NCBI RefSeq assembly: GCF_000194605.1
Contig: NC_015321.1
Coordinates: 4,278,001 to 4,342,000, forward strand
Length of the DNA: 64,000 bases
Source of the DNA: Fluviicola taffensis DSM 16823
Lineage (GTDB): Bacteria; Bacteroidota; Bacteroidia; Flavobacteriales_D; Crocinitomicaceae
Reading direction: 5' to 3'
Each line of letters starts with the position of its first letter. Position 1 is the stretch's first letter. The position numbers and the translations under genes are program-made. Of this stretch, positions 34,977-42,326 are shown piece by piece. Under the pieces are notes generated by a model. The model had not been told where the DNA came from, did no database searches, and was given only the letters and a program-made list of their open reading frames with translations.

Positions 34977-37679
34977 TTATTTCTTTTTTCTTGATTGCTT
35001 CTGCTTCGCAAAAAGCGTGTCTTTCTGCAACATTTCTTCATACTGTTTAAACAAGTATTCCAAACGCTCGGTGTCGTTTTTGAAAGGTTGCAAACGGTAA
35101 CATTGCTCTATGGCAGTATCGAGTGCTTGATGAGCTTGTAACAACCCTTTGGGCATTGTGGTTGGATTATACAATTGTGCCATTGTTTTACTTGGATGTT
35201 TAGCTCGCTCATCTAATATGGCAAAAACATAAAGATTTAAATTTTCCTTTTGCTTGTTTGTGATGTCTGGAAACGGAAAGGTGTTGTAGCAAAGAGTATT
35301 TGAATATTGCATATCCATTTTTAATCTTCCTGCAACAGCTTTTACCCAAACTATATGCATTCTTGAAGATATAACACCAAAAAGCCACGGCTGAACTTTA
35401 TATATCACTCTTGTGGCGTTTGAAGGAACGTATGAATCATCAAAATAACCTATCGGAATATAGTTTCTTCTTTCAGAACCTGTTTGAGGAACCAAAATAA
35501 ATTCTCCTTCTTGATGTTTATCTTCGTCAAAAAAGTGAGGCGTTTCTGCTTTCTTCTTTGTAGCTAGCTTTTTACTATTTAATCTAAAAATTTCTACCTT
35601 TTCAAATCGTTCAGCGAGCTCTTTAATTTTATATGCTTCTTTAACGTTATCTTCTGTTATGTGTATGCAATATCTGTTCGTTCCTTTTATAAACTCGGAT
35701 GCTCCAATATATCTTTTTATAAATTTTGCAGTAATTGGGTTTTTCGATATTATTTTGTCTTTTTCCTCTTGGTCTAATAGTAAATTACCATTGTCTCCGG
35801 GAGAACTTCCTTTAATCATTGGGGATAATTTACTTAAAGTTTTATTTCTCGGTATAACATAAACATTCGAGGTATTTGCTAAATAAGGGCTTATATTTTT
35901 TACACTTTGCTTTAGATTTTGATTGTAAAGGAATTTGTCTGTGCCATCAATATTTCTAACCCCTATTATTACTACTGCAACTCCTGCGTTTCCTTTGGCG
36001 TTATTCGTCCATTTAAAAGATTGGTGTGCAAAGTCAATTTCTTGTCCTTTACTCAAAACTAATGGCCACAATAAAGCTACTTGTTCCCCTTGCGTTATAG
36101 AATTGGTGGTTACAAAAGCATATTTAGCTTTTGTATTCTGAATGTAATTGGTTCCCTTATAAAACCAACACGCTATGTAATCAAGTTTTTTATAGTTATT
36201 TACTCGTGAAAAGACGATTTTCATATCTTCCTTTTGGGTTTCGTCTTGTCGGCTATAACCCAAATAAGGCGGATTCCCAATCACATATACTTCATCTGTT
36301 GAAGAAATTGGGCATACCTCATTCCAATCTCTTCTTGTAGCATTACCTTGTTTTATTTGTCCTGCTTCTTTTAATGGTAATATAGGTTTCGATTTTCCGT
36401 AATCAAACAATCGTTCTTCAAACACTTTGTTCATTTGATGTTCTGCTAACCAAAGTGAGAGTATTGCCATTTCGTGGGCAAAATCGTCTATTTCAATGCC
36501 ATAAAATTGCGAAAGCTGTATCTCAGTCCATTTTATAGTTGGACTTTGTCCTTCTAAATCTGTAATTTTTTCTAAAATCTTGATTTCTAAAAGGCGTATT
36601 TCCTTATAGGTAATGATTAAGAAATTTCCACTACCACAAGCTGGGTCAAAGAATTTGATTTTTGAAATTCTTTTGATGAGTGCTCTTAACTGATTTATGG
36701 TTGTTGCATTTTCATAGGCATCATACAATTCATCCAAAAACAAAGGTTTTATCAATTTCAAGATGTTTTCTACCGAAGTGTAGTGCATCCCCAAATCGCT
36801 TCGGTAGTCTTTGTCGACCACCGCTTGTATCATCGATCCAAAAATATCGGGATTGATTTCGGACCAATTTAAATCGCCCAATTCAATTAGTGTTTTACGC
36901 GCTTTTGAGGTAAAAATTGGAGATGCTATTTTTTGACCAAACAAACCACCGTTTACGTATTCAAACTTCCTCAGGTATTCGGGCAAATGGTCTGCATTTT
37001 CGGTATTCAAACGATCAAATAAATCATTTAAAAACAGATGCGTGTCTTTACCGCTTTCTGCAGTGTGTTGTGCTAATGTATCGGTAAAAATACTTTTGTC
37101 TTTAAATATCTCGGTATCTTCTGCAAAAAAACAAAACAGCAAACGCGACAAGAAAATATTGAGGTTGTGAATACTTTCTTTGGAATTGTAAATAGCTGGA
37201 TTTTCCTCAATCAACAAATCATATAAATCTGCCATTTTGTAGGAAGCGTTTCTGTCGGCTTCATTATTGTTGGATGCGTTATAAACTTCGCTACCTGCTA
37301 ATGGCAAAAAGAAATCAAAGTAATTGGGTAATTCTTTTAATTGGATATCTAAGTTCTTGCCTAATTTTAAATCTTTTGCAACGAGTTGTTTGAAGTCGGT
37401 AAGAATGGCAAATCTAGGTTGCTGTTTTAAGATACGTTCTTCTTTTGCGACCTCTTCAATGCTACTCAGCAGTTTGTCTGATGCTTCAACTTTATAAAAA
37501 ATCTTCTTTTTGTAAAGTAGTTCTCCGTCAACCTTAGATAAATTGTAATCTCCTTTTTTTAGTCGTGTTACAGATGTTTTAGAAATGCCGTATGCAACCA
37601 GCAAATCAAAGACAAATTCTTCTTTTGAGAAGTTGTCAATTAGGTTCTGAACATTATGTTTTATTTCGGTTGATTTCAC
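34977..37679 (-). CDS. MmeI-like N6-adenine DNA methyltransferase
   Basis: A 900-residue protein of the MmeI type. Methylase motif I is FFDPACGSGNFL (about 342-353) and motif IV is VIGNPPYLGYS (about 466-476), typical of gamma-class N6-adenine enzymes. A TRD follows, with LVPQTGSERRNYIPIGYF, and the C-terminal signature LFGVISSRMHIVWVKAVAGR and CYNTFPFP. I do not see the MmeI N-terminal PD-(D/E)XK motif, so it may only methylate, with cutting left to other operon members. The start is GTG. It is the modification component of the cassette. Confidence 0.88.
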   Translation of the reverse strand: MKSTEIKHNVQNLIDNFSKEEFVFDLLVAYGISKTSVTRLKKGDYNLSKVDGELLYKKKIFYKVEASDKLLSSIEEVAKEERILKQQPRFAILTDFKQLVAKDLKLGKNLDIQLKELPNYFDFFLPLAGSEVYNASNNNEADRNASYKMADLYDLLIEENPAIYNSKESIHNLNIFLSRLLFCFFAEDTEIFKDKSIFTDTLAQHTAESGKDTHLFLNDLFDRLNTENADHLPEYLRKFEYVNGGLFGQKIASPIFTSKARKTLIELGDLNWSEINPDIFGSMIQAVVDKDYRSDLGMHYTSVENILKLIKPLFLDELYDAYENATTINQLRALIKRISKIKFFDPACGSGNFLIITYKEIRLLEIKILEKITDLEGQSPTIKWTEIQLSQFYGIEIDDFAHEMAILSLWLAEHQMNKVFEERLFDYGKSKPILPLKEAGQIKQGNATRRDWNEVCPISSTDEVYVIGNPPYLGYSRQDETQKEDMKIVFSRVNNYKKLDYIACWFYKGTNYIQNTKAKYAFVTTNSITQGEQVALLWPLVLSKGQEIDFAHQSFKWTNNAKGNAGVAVVIIGVRNIDGTDKFLYNQNLKQSVKNISPYLANTSNVYVIPRNKTLSKLSPMIKGSSPGDNGNLLLDQEEKDKIISKNPITAKFIKRYIGASEFIKGTNRYCIHITEDNVKEAYKIKELAERFEKVEIFRLNSKKLATKKKAETPHFFDEDKHQEGEFILVPQTGSERRNYIPIGYFDDSYVPSNATRVIYKVQPWLFGVISSRMHIVWVKAVAGRLKMDMQYSNTLCYNTFPFPDITNKQKENLNLYVFAILDERAKHPSKTMAQLYNPTTMPKGLLQAHQALDTAIEQCYRLQPFKNDTERLEYLFKQYEEMLQKDTLFAKQKQSRKKK

Positions 37680-37714
37680 GTGTCCTTGTTTATTTGTTTT
37701 TTAGCGGTCACGTG
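37676..37714 (-). promoter_or_regulatory. Two TCACGTG words before the methyltransferase
   Basis: TCACGTG occurs at 37676-37682, over the GTG start codon, and at 37708-37714, 32 bp apart. CACGTG is a palindrome, and the small XRE protein just upstream could bind it, as controller proteins do in restriction loci. No experimental basis. Confidence 0.3.
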
Positions 37715-37764
37715 GAACTCGCTATTAGCAATTGGTTTATTAATCAATATTTTGGTTGCTCGTT

Positions 37765-37974
37765 TCATTTACTTTCTTGTTCAGGTTTGTTAGAAATAAT
37801 CAATTCTTTCACGTCAATGTCCAAAATCTCTGCTATTTCCATTAAGGTTTCCAATCTCGGTTGTTGTCTATTTTGAGCATAAGCGTTTACCATATTGTAG
37901 CTTTTTCCAAGTTTCTCAGCCAACCAAGTTTGTTTAATTCCTTTTTGTTCTAACACTTCCTTAATTCTGTTCAT
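37765..37974 (-). CDS. Small XRE-type regulator (controller-like)
   Basis: A 69-residue HTH protein: IKQTWLAEKLGKSYNMVNAYAQNR is the HTH, followed by QPRLETLMEIAEILDIDVKELI. It is the length of restriction controller (C) proteins and is the first gene of the six-gene operon, so it probably regulates it. The following methyltransferase starts 85 bp after its stop. Confidence 0.88.
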   Translation of the reverse strand: MNRIKEVLEQKGIKQTWLAEKLGKSYNMVNAYAQNRQQPRLETLMEIAEILDIDVKELIISNKPEQESK

Positions 37975-38264
37975 TGTAATTCGATCTTGTCTATTTTCAA
38001 AGGTCTCATTGATTACTCACAGCACTTTTATTTTTTATTAGTGTTCGTGAATCTTTCAGATTTCGCTTCGCTTATTTCAAACGTTAATTTGTCAGCCGCT
38101 AAATTAGTCAGTTTATTTTAAATATCTCAAAAAATTGTGTATATAATGTGGGTATTCTGTTCAGGTGCGGTGGGAAAGGGCAAGCTCTTTTGGTTTTTTA
38201 GCGTTGGGTTTGAGTGTCGGAAAAAACCAAATGTGCTTGACCGAGCGTTGGCATTTTTACACTG
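37975..38264. other. 5' leader of the six-gene cassette
   Basis: About 290 bp between the XRE start and the core at 38265. It is longer than other cassette leaders and should carry the operon promoter. An imperfect inverted repeat is present (GGCAAGCTCTTTTGGTTTTTT-like arms near 38178 and 38240), flanked by GCGTTGG words that match the 3' spacer at 28021-28141. Confidence 0.45.
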
Positions 38265-38401
38265 ACGCACAACGGTTTCTTGCTTGGCGGCGTGCCGACT
38301 TTTTAAAGTAATCTCAAGCCCGAAGTTAGATTATTAATTTTCATAAAAATAGTTTTTCGAAGCAAGATCGAAGGCATGTAGCCAAACAAGTGTTACAGGA
38401 T
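38265..38401. repeat. Cassette junction E3 (attC-like palindrome)
   Basis: The left core is ACGCACAAC (38265-38273) and the right core GTTACAGGAT (38392-38401). The arms 38279-38296 and 38373-38390 pair at 14 of 18 positions (CTTGCTTGGC). The interior differs from the E4/E5 subtype. Confidence 0.85.
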
Positions 38402-38405
38402 GTGA

Positions 38406-38771
38406 TTATTTAATTTGCTTCCAAATGAGATTCTTAAACAACCAACCAATTAATTTAAACGGAAACAAAATTAAACTTAACCAAATTGGTCGACTTTTCT
38501 TTTCGTTTGATTTTGGTTTAGCGGATGTGCTGTTTTTATCATTTCCACTAGTTGAACCTTTTTCACTTATATACAAAACATCAAATTCTCCCAATTTACA
38601 TGGTTTGGAAATCTCAGGATGTTGTGAAAGAACAGTTGATTTGAAAAAAATAGTTTTATCGTCTTTCTTTATAGGAATTTTAACATCTTCATCAATTGTA
38701 ACATCAACACTCATTTGAGAATTGTTTGCGGAACATGCTCTCTTAATTGTAACATTATAAATTTTCGCCAT
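38406..38771 (-). CDS. Unknown protein with C-terminal hydrophobic helix (C3)
   Basis: A 121-residue protein. The first 70 residues look like a small beta-rich domain (MAKIYNVTIKRAC, MSVDVTIDEDVKIPIKKDDKT). A charged Ser/Lys linker (about 75-95) leads to a hydrophobic amphipathic C-terminus (WLSLILFPFKLIGWLFKNLI), likely a membrane anchor or pore-like tail. It overlaps the preceding gene by 17 bp. The architecture would suit a membrane effector, but there is no direct evidence. Confidence 0.7.
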   Translation of the reverse strand: MAKIYNVTIKRACSANNSQMSVDVTIDEDVKIPIKKDDKTIFFKSTVLSQHPEISKPCKLGEFDVLYISEKGSTSGNDKNSTSAKPKSNEKKSRPIWLSLILFPFKLIGWLFKNLIWKQIK

Positions 38772-39249
38772 ACTTAAATTGTTTAGTTTTTGGGTTATTA
38801 ATTAATTTGTTTCTATTCAATCTTTTACCATCAAATTCTTCGATTTCCTCTTCATTTAACAGAATATATTTCCCTTCTAATAAATTCTTTTTAAGAAAAA
38901 TAATCAATAAACCGTTCAATTTTTGAGTTATAGTTTTATGTTTGAAATGAAGATGAACTTTTGATGAAATCCCAGTTTCGGAATAATCTGAAATGGTTTT
39001 TATTTGAAAATAATGTAAGTTTTTATTGTCATTTATCGAAATATCAAAGCCTTTTTGTGAATGATTTTTTGAAAGTTCAATTATTGCTTTTGGGTAGATT
39101 GTTTTTAAAATGTAAGCACCTAAAAACTCACCTATTACACCAGTTTTCTGATCACCAATAGGAATTATTTCATTATTGTTTTTTTGAAAATTTTCCAGTT
39201 TTTCATAGGCATTCGCGTATTCAGTAATTATATCAATGACGTTGTTCAT
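38755..39249 (-). CDS. PD-(D/E)XK-like protein (C3)
   Basis: A 164-residue protein. KTGVIGEFLGAYIL (helix with Glu), then GFDISINDNKNLHYFQIKTIS, matches a nuclease-fold core: Asp in the first strand and Q-x-K in the second. This is typical of small restriction-endonuclease-like domains (DUF with E...D...QxK). It shares a cassette with a small hydrophobic-tail protein. Both cores, GTTACAGGAT and ATCCTGTAAC, are perfect reverse complements over 10 bp. Confidence 0.7.
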   Translation of the reverse strand: MNNVIDIITEYANAYEKLENFQKNNNEIIPIGDQKTGVIGEFLGAYILKTIYPKAIIELSKNHSQKGFDISINDNKNLHYFQIKTISDYSETGISSKVHLHFKHKTITQKLNGLLIIFLKKNLLEGKYILLNEEEIEEFDGKRLNRNKLINNPKTKQFKYGENL

Positions 39250-39274
39250 TATTTCTCGGTTGTGTTCTTCTCAT

Positions 39275-39411
39275 ATCCTGTAACGTTCTCGCGCTACAAG
39301 CAGTTTGGGATTAAATTAAGCCTTATCTTCGGATTTGCCAAAACTTCCAAATACAAGACCAATTTCAAATTAAGCCAAATGCCCAAATTGCTTGTAGCGT
39401 GTGTTGGTGGC
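39275..39411. repeat. Cassette junction E2 (attC-like palindrome)
   Basis: The left core is ATCCTGTAAC (39275-39284) and the right core GTTGGTGGC (39403-39411). The arms 39292-39309 and 39382-39399 pair at 17 of 18 positions (CGCTACAAGCAGTTTGGG), the best pairing of all the junctions. Confidence 0.92.
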
Positions 39412-39416
39412 TGGCA

Positions 39417-41348
39417 CTATTTCTGTCCAAATAGTTTTTGATACCATTTTAAATTTCTTAATCGTTTAATTTCCTGTTCGTTCTGTTTTGTTGTTGCTTC
39501 CAATTCAGAGATAGTTTTTTTCTGTTCTAGTATAGTTTTTTGATATTGTTGTATTGACTTTTTAGCGTTTTCTTTTTCGCTTATCAAAATAACAATTTCT
39601 TTTTTTTGTTTTTCGTTTTCTTTTTCAATTTCAACTGTCTTGTCAAGCAGGAGTTTTATTGCATTATTCTGTTCGTTGATTTTTATTAGTTGACTATTTT
39701 TCTGTATTTCTATACTTTCAATCGTGCGTCCAAAATTGATATTTTCTTGGATTCTTTTTTCAAGTTCTTCAATTGTATTATTGAATTTTTGTTTAAACGA
39801 GCCAAGTTTAGAGGCAGTAACAGTGAAATATTTTTTGAAACTTTCAGTTTCAATATCATTTCTATATTTTATAGCTTTTGTGAAGTTGCTATAAGCTTCC
39901 GCAAAGTCAAGCAATTTAATTCCTTCACGAACTTTTTTGTAAAAGAAATCAGCTTTCCCTGAATTTAATTCTTGTACAATTAATGTACTTGGTGTTTCAT
40001 TTTCTGCAAACTTAAGAACTTGTGGATCAGTTTTAATAGCTGTAAAGTCAATTTTAGTTTTTAGTACTAAACCATTGAAGGAAGTGCAACGGCTTAACGC
40101 AACATATACCTGTCCAGATGCAAAAGCACTTCCTAAATCTGCTATAACTTTTTCAAAAGTTAAGCCTTGACTTTTGTGAACAGTTATTGCCCAAGCAAGT
40201 TTTATGGGGTATTGTGTGCATGTTCCAATAATTTCTTCTTCAATAATTTCTTTTTCCTTATTCCAACTATATCTTATGTTATTCCAAATCTGCTTTTCAA
40301 TAATTAGCTCAATGATTTCTCCTCTATCTTCATATTCAGCAGTAATTTTATGGCCTTCTATTTTGCTAATTTTGGCTATTTTACCATTGTAAATTCTTTT
40401 AGGCTTATCATTTTTAATAAACATTATTTGAGCACCTTCTTTTAATTGTAGTACTCTGTCAGTTGGCATTATGTTGTCAGGAAAATCATTTGTAATTGTT
40501 GCTTCAAAAAGTTGCATTTCTCCTGGTAAATCTGCTAACTTAGATAAATTAGTACTTTCTACTATTTTATTATGTGTTGCAAGAGTTATGTAATTTGCAT
40601 TTTCTGTTGTTGAAAAAGTGGGGTTGAATTTTGAGTTAAGTAAGTTAAGTTCGTTTTGGTTTACTTTATTAATCCTTACCCTGTTTAAAAGTTCAATAAA
40701 TTCTTGTTCGTTTTGGCGATAAATCTTTTTAAGTTCGATATAAACAGGTTTATTATTCAAAATTACTTTTGAGCTAAAAAAGAAAGTGCTTTCATAGAAT
40801 GGTTGAAGAATATGCCATTCCTTGTCAATAGGAGGTAATTGAAAAGTATCACCTATGAGAATGACTTGTACTCCACCAAATGCTTCATTTTCTCTTTTTC
40901 TGTAAACACGAAGAAGTCTGTCAATTACATCTAATAAGTCGCACCTGACCATAGATATTTCATCTATGATTAGTAATTCAATTCCTCGAATTATTTCTAA
41001 TTTTTCTTTATTATATTGAAAGTGATTATAAATAGTACTTCTATCTATATCACCATCTTCTGGACTTGTCCTTAATCTTTTGTCATTTGGTACAAATGGT
41101 CCAAAAGGAATTTTGAAAAATGAATTAATTGTTTGTCCACCTGCATTCATTGCAGCAACGCCTGTATAAGCTAAAACAATTGTATTTTTTTCGGTAGTAT
41201 GCCTTAGATATTTTAAAAATGTAGTTTTACCAGTGCCTGCTTTTCCTGTTAAGTAAATAAGTGGATGACCATATTTTACAAGTTCAGAAGCCCAAAAGAA
41301 TTCTTCATTTGTTTCATCTAACTCTATATTGTCAATTACTGTTGCCAT
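39417..41348 (-). CDS. PIF1-like helicase with C-terminal coiled coil (C2)
   Basis: A 643-residue helicase of superfamily 1B. Walker A is LTGKAGTGKTTFLKYL (near 25-40), then AYTGVAAMNAGGQTINSFFKIP, motif II IIDEISMVR, motif III ILIGDTFQLPP, and the C-terminal AWAITVHKSQGLTFEKVI with YVALSRC. From about 480 a long coiled coil follows (EKENEKQKKEIVIL). The start at MATVIDNIEL is chosen because upstream in-frame codons to 41432 lie in the recombination site. Such helicases occur in anti-phage and mobile loci. It is alone in its cassette. Confidence 0.88.
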   Translation of the reverse strand: MATVIDNIELDETNEEFFWASELVKYGHPLIYLTGKAGTGKTTFLKYLRHTTEKNTIVLAYTGVAAMNAGGQTINSFFKIPFGPFVPNDKRLRTSPEDGDIDRSTIYNHFQYNKEKLEIIRGIELLIIDEISMVRCDLLDVIDRLLRVYRKRENEAFGGVQVILIGDTFQLPPIDKEWHILQPFYESTFFFSSKVILNNKPVYIELKKIYRQNEQEFIELLNRVRINKVNQNELNLLNSKFNPTFSTTENANYITLATHNKIVESTNLSKLADLPGEMQLFEATITNDFPDNIMPTDRVLQLKEGAQIMFIKNDKPKRIYNGKIAKISKIEGHKITAEYEDRGEIIELIIEKQIWNNIRYSWNKEKEIIEEEIIGTCTQYPIKLAWAITVHKSQGLTFEKVIADLGSAFASGQVYVALSRCTSFNGLVLKTKIDFTAIKTDPQVLKFAENETPSTLIVQELNSGKADFFYKKVREGIKLLDFAEAYSNFTKAIKYRNDIETESFKKYFTVTASKLGSFKQKFNNTIEELEKRIQENINFGRTIESIEIQKNSQLIKINEQNNAIKLLLDKTVEIEKENEKQKKEIVILISEKENAKKSIQQYQKTILEQKKTISELEATTKQNEQEIKRLRNLKWYQKLFGQK

Positions 41349-41375
41349 TGTTTCTTGTTTGCAGTTTCTATGCTT

Positions 41376-41512
41376 GCCACCAACGTTTTGGCGCTTGGCG
41401 CAGTGGCGGATTTCGGAGCACAAAACTGTCAATACACCACAAAAGTTGATGCGAGGTAGAATGTTGAATTAACCACGTCATCCGCCATTGAGCCAAACGC
41501 CTGTTATGTGCC
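41376..41512. repeat. Cassette junction E1 (attC-like palindrome)
   Basis: The left core is GCCACCAAC (41376-41384) and the right core GTTATGTGCC (41503-41512). The arms 41390-41411 and 41480-41501 pair at 19 of 22 positions (GGCGCTTGGCGC...). The interior has GGAGCACAAAACTGTC. Confidence 0.92.
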
Positions 41513-41513
41513 G

Positions 41514-42218
41514 CTATTCTTCGCATATATTTATTATTCTGTGACTTTTTTCAGTCCAAATATTTGTCTTTTTGTCAAGATTGTAAATATGTTCTCCTAA
41601 GCCACAAACTCCTGCATGAACATAAGTTGTTAAAGTTTTAGACTTACTATTAATTTTCGATGGAAAAAATACAACAGAGTCCGTTAAGAACTTATCTAAG
41701 ATGAATTTCTTGTCAGTTGCTTGAGTATAATAGCTGTACAAGGGGCCGCCATTTCCGCCCCCTTCATTAATAACGGCAATGTCGTCATATCCGTCAAAGT
41801 TCAAATCCGCTACCACTATATCACCATAATAGTTGTCTACAATTTCTCTTTCTACATTAAATTTTGTTGTGAATGAAGTCATACTGTCGCAACTTAAAAA
41901 CATAAATGAATAATAGAACAAAGATGAAATAGAGAAACTGTCAATCGTTAATTTCGTTTTTTTGTCCTTTATGTAAACAGTCAAGTAGCAAGAGTCTTGT
42001 TTTTCAATGGTGTCCGAATAACGTTTAAAGTCAATAGATAAGTCGAATTGAGTTGAAAGATTTACTTGTTCACATTTATTTGTCTCAGTAGTAATGAATT
42101 TTTGTTTAGGTTCATTCATTTGTCGAGGAGTGTCAGTGGAAGTACTGTCGTCCTTCTGTTCTTGTCTTGTCGAACAGCCGAAAAGTATAATTGTCAATAT
42201 GATTATTGTCTGTCTCAT
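41514..42218 (-). CDS. Lipoprotein with FG-GAP-like motif (C1)
   Basis: A 234-residue lipoprotein: signal peptide IIILTIILFGCST, lipidated Cys at about 15, then a low-complexity linker. It contains VADLNFDGYDDIAVINEGGG, a calcium-binding FG-GAP/VCBS-like strand. It is the first cassette next to the recombinase. The cores GTTATGTGCC and GGCACATAAC are perfect reverse complements over 10 bp. Confidence 0.8.
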   Translation of the reverse strand: MRQTIIILTIILFGCSTRQEQKDDSTSTDTPRQMNEPKQKFITTETNKCEQVNLSTQFDLSIDFKRYSDTIEKQDSCYLTVYIKDKKTKLTIDSFSISSLFYYSFMFLSCDSMTSFTTKFNVEREIVDNYYGDIVVADLNFDGYDDIAVINEGGGNGGPLYSYYTQATDKKFILDKFLTDSVVFFPSKINSKSKTLTTYVHAGVCGLGEHIYNLDKKTNIWTEKSHRIINICEE

Positions 42219-42224
42219 TATAGT

Positions 42225-42300
42225 GGCACATAACTTATATATACAAGATCAAAATGATCCCTTTAGGTCTTGTTGAAAGAAATAGGCGAACAAATGATTC
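42225..42300 (-). other. attI-like junction between the array and the recombinase
   Basis: The first cassette ends at GGCACATAAC (42225-42234). Beyond it the palindromic arm seen at all other junctions is missing. Instead there is ACAAGATC...GTCTTGT (about 42241-42270), a short inverted repeat that could bind the recombinase. Then comes the recombinase stop codon at 42327. The one-sided structure is what a primary integration site should look like. Confidence 0.55.
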
Positions 42301-42326
42301 GTGTTTTTCAAATATAATAGATTTTT

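Noticed and set aside
28142..37974. The six-gene operon as BREX, DISARM or a type I restriction system
   Set aside because: There is no PglZ, BrxC, BrxL, DrmA/DrmB or HsdS, and no fused HsdR nuclease; the gene set is different.
39417..41432. A longer PIF1-like protein from 41432
   Set aside because: The added codons are inside the recombination junction; the ATG at 41348 is the natural start.
16403..42234. The accessory region as a prophage or an integrative conjugative element
   Set aside because: No capsid, portal, terminase, relaxase or Tra genes are present, and the junction structure repeats at every gene.
41376..42234. The junctions as classical attC sites
   Set aside because: Only GTT/AAC is constant; most cores do not fit RYYYAAC/GTTRRRY, so I describe them as attC-like.
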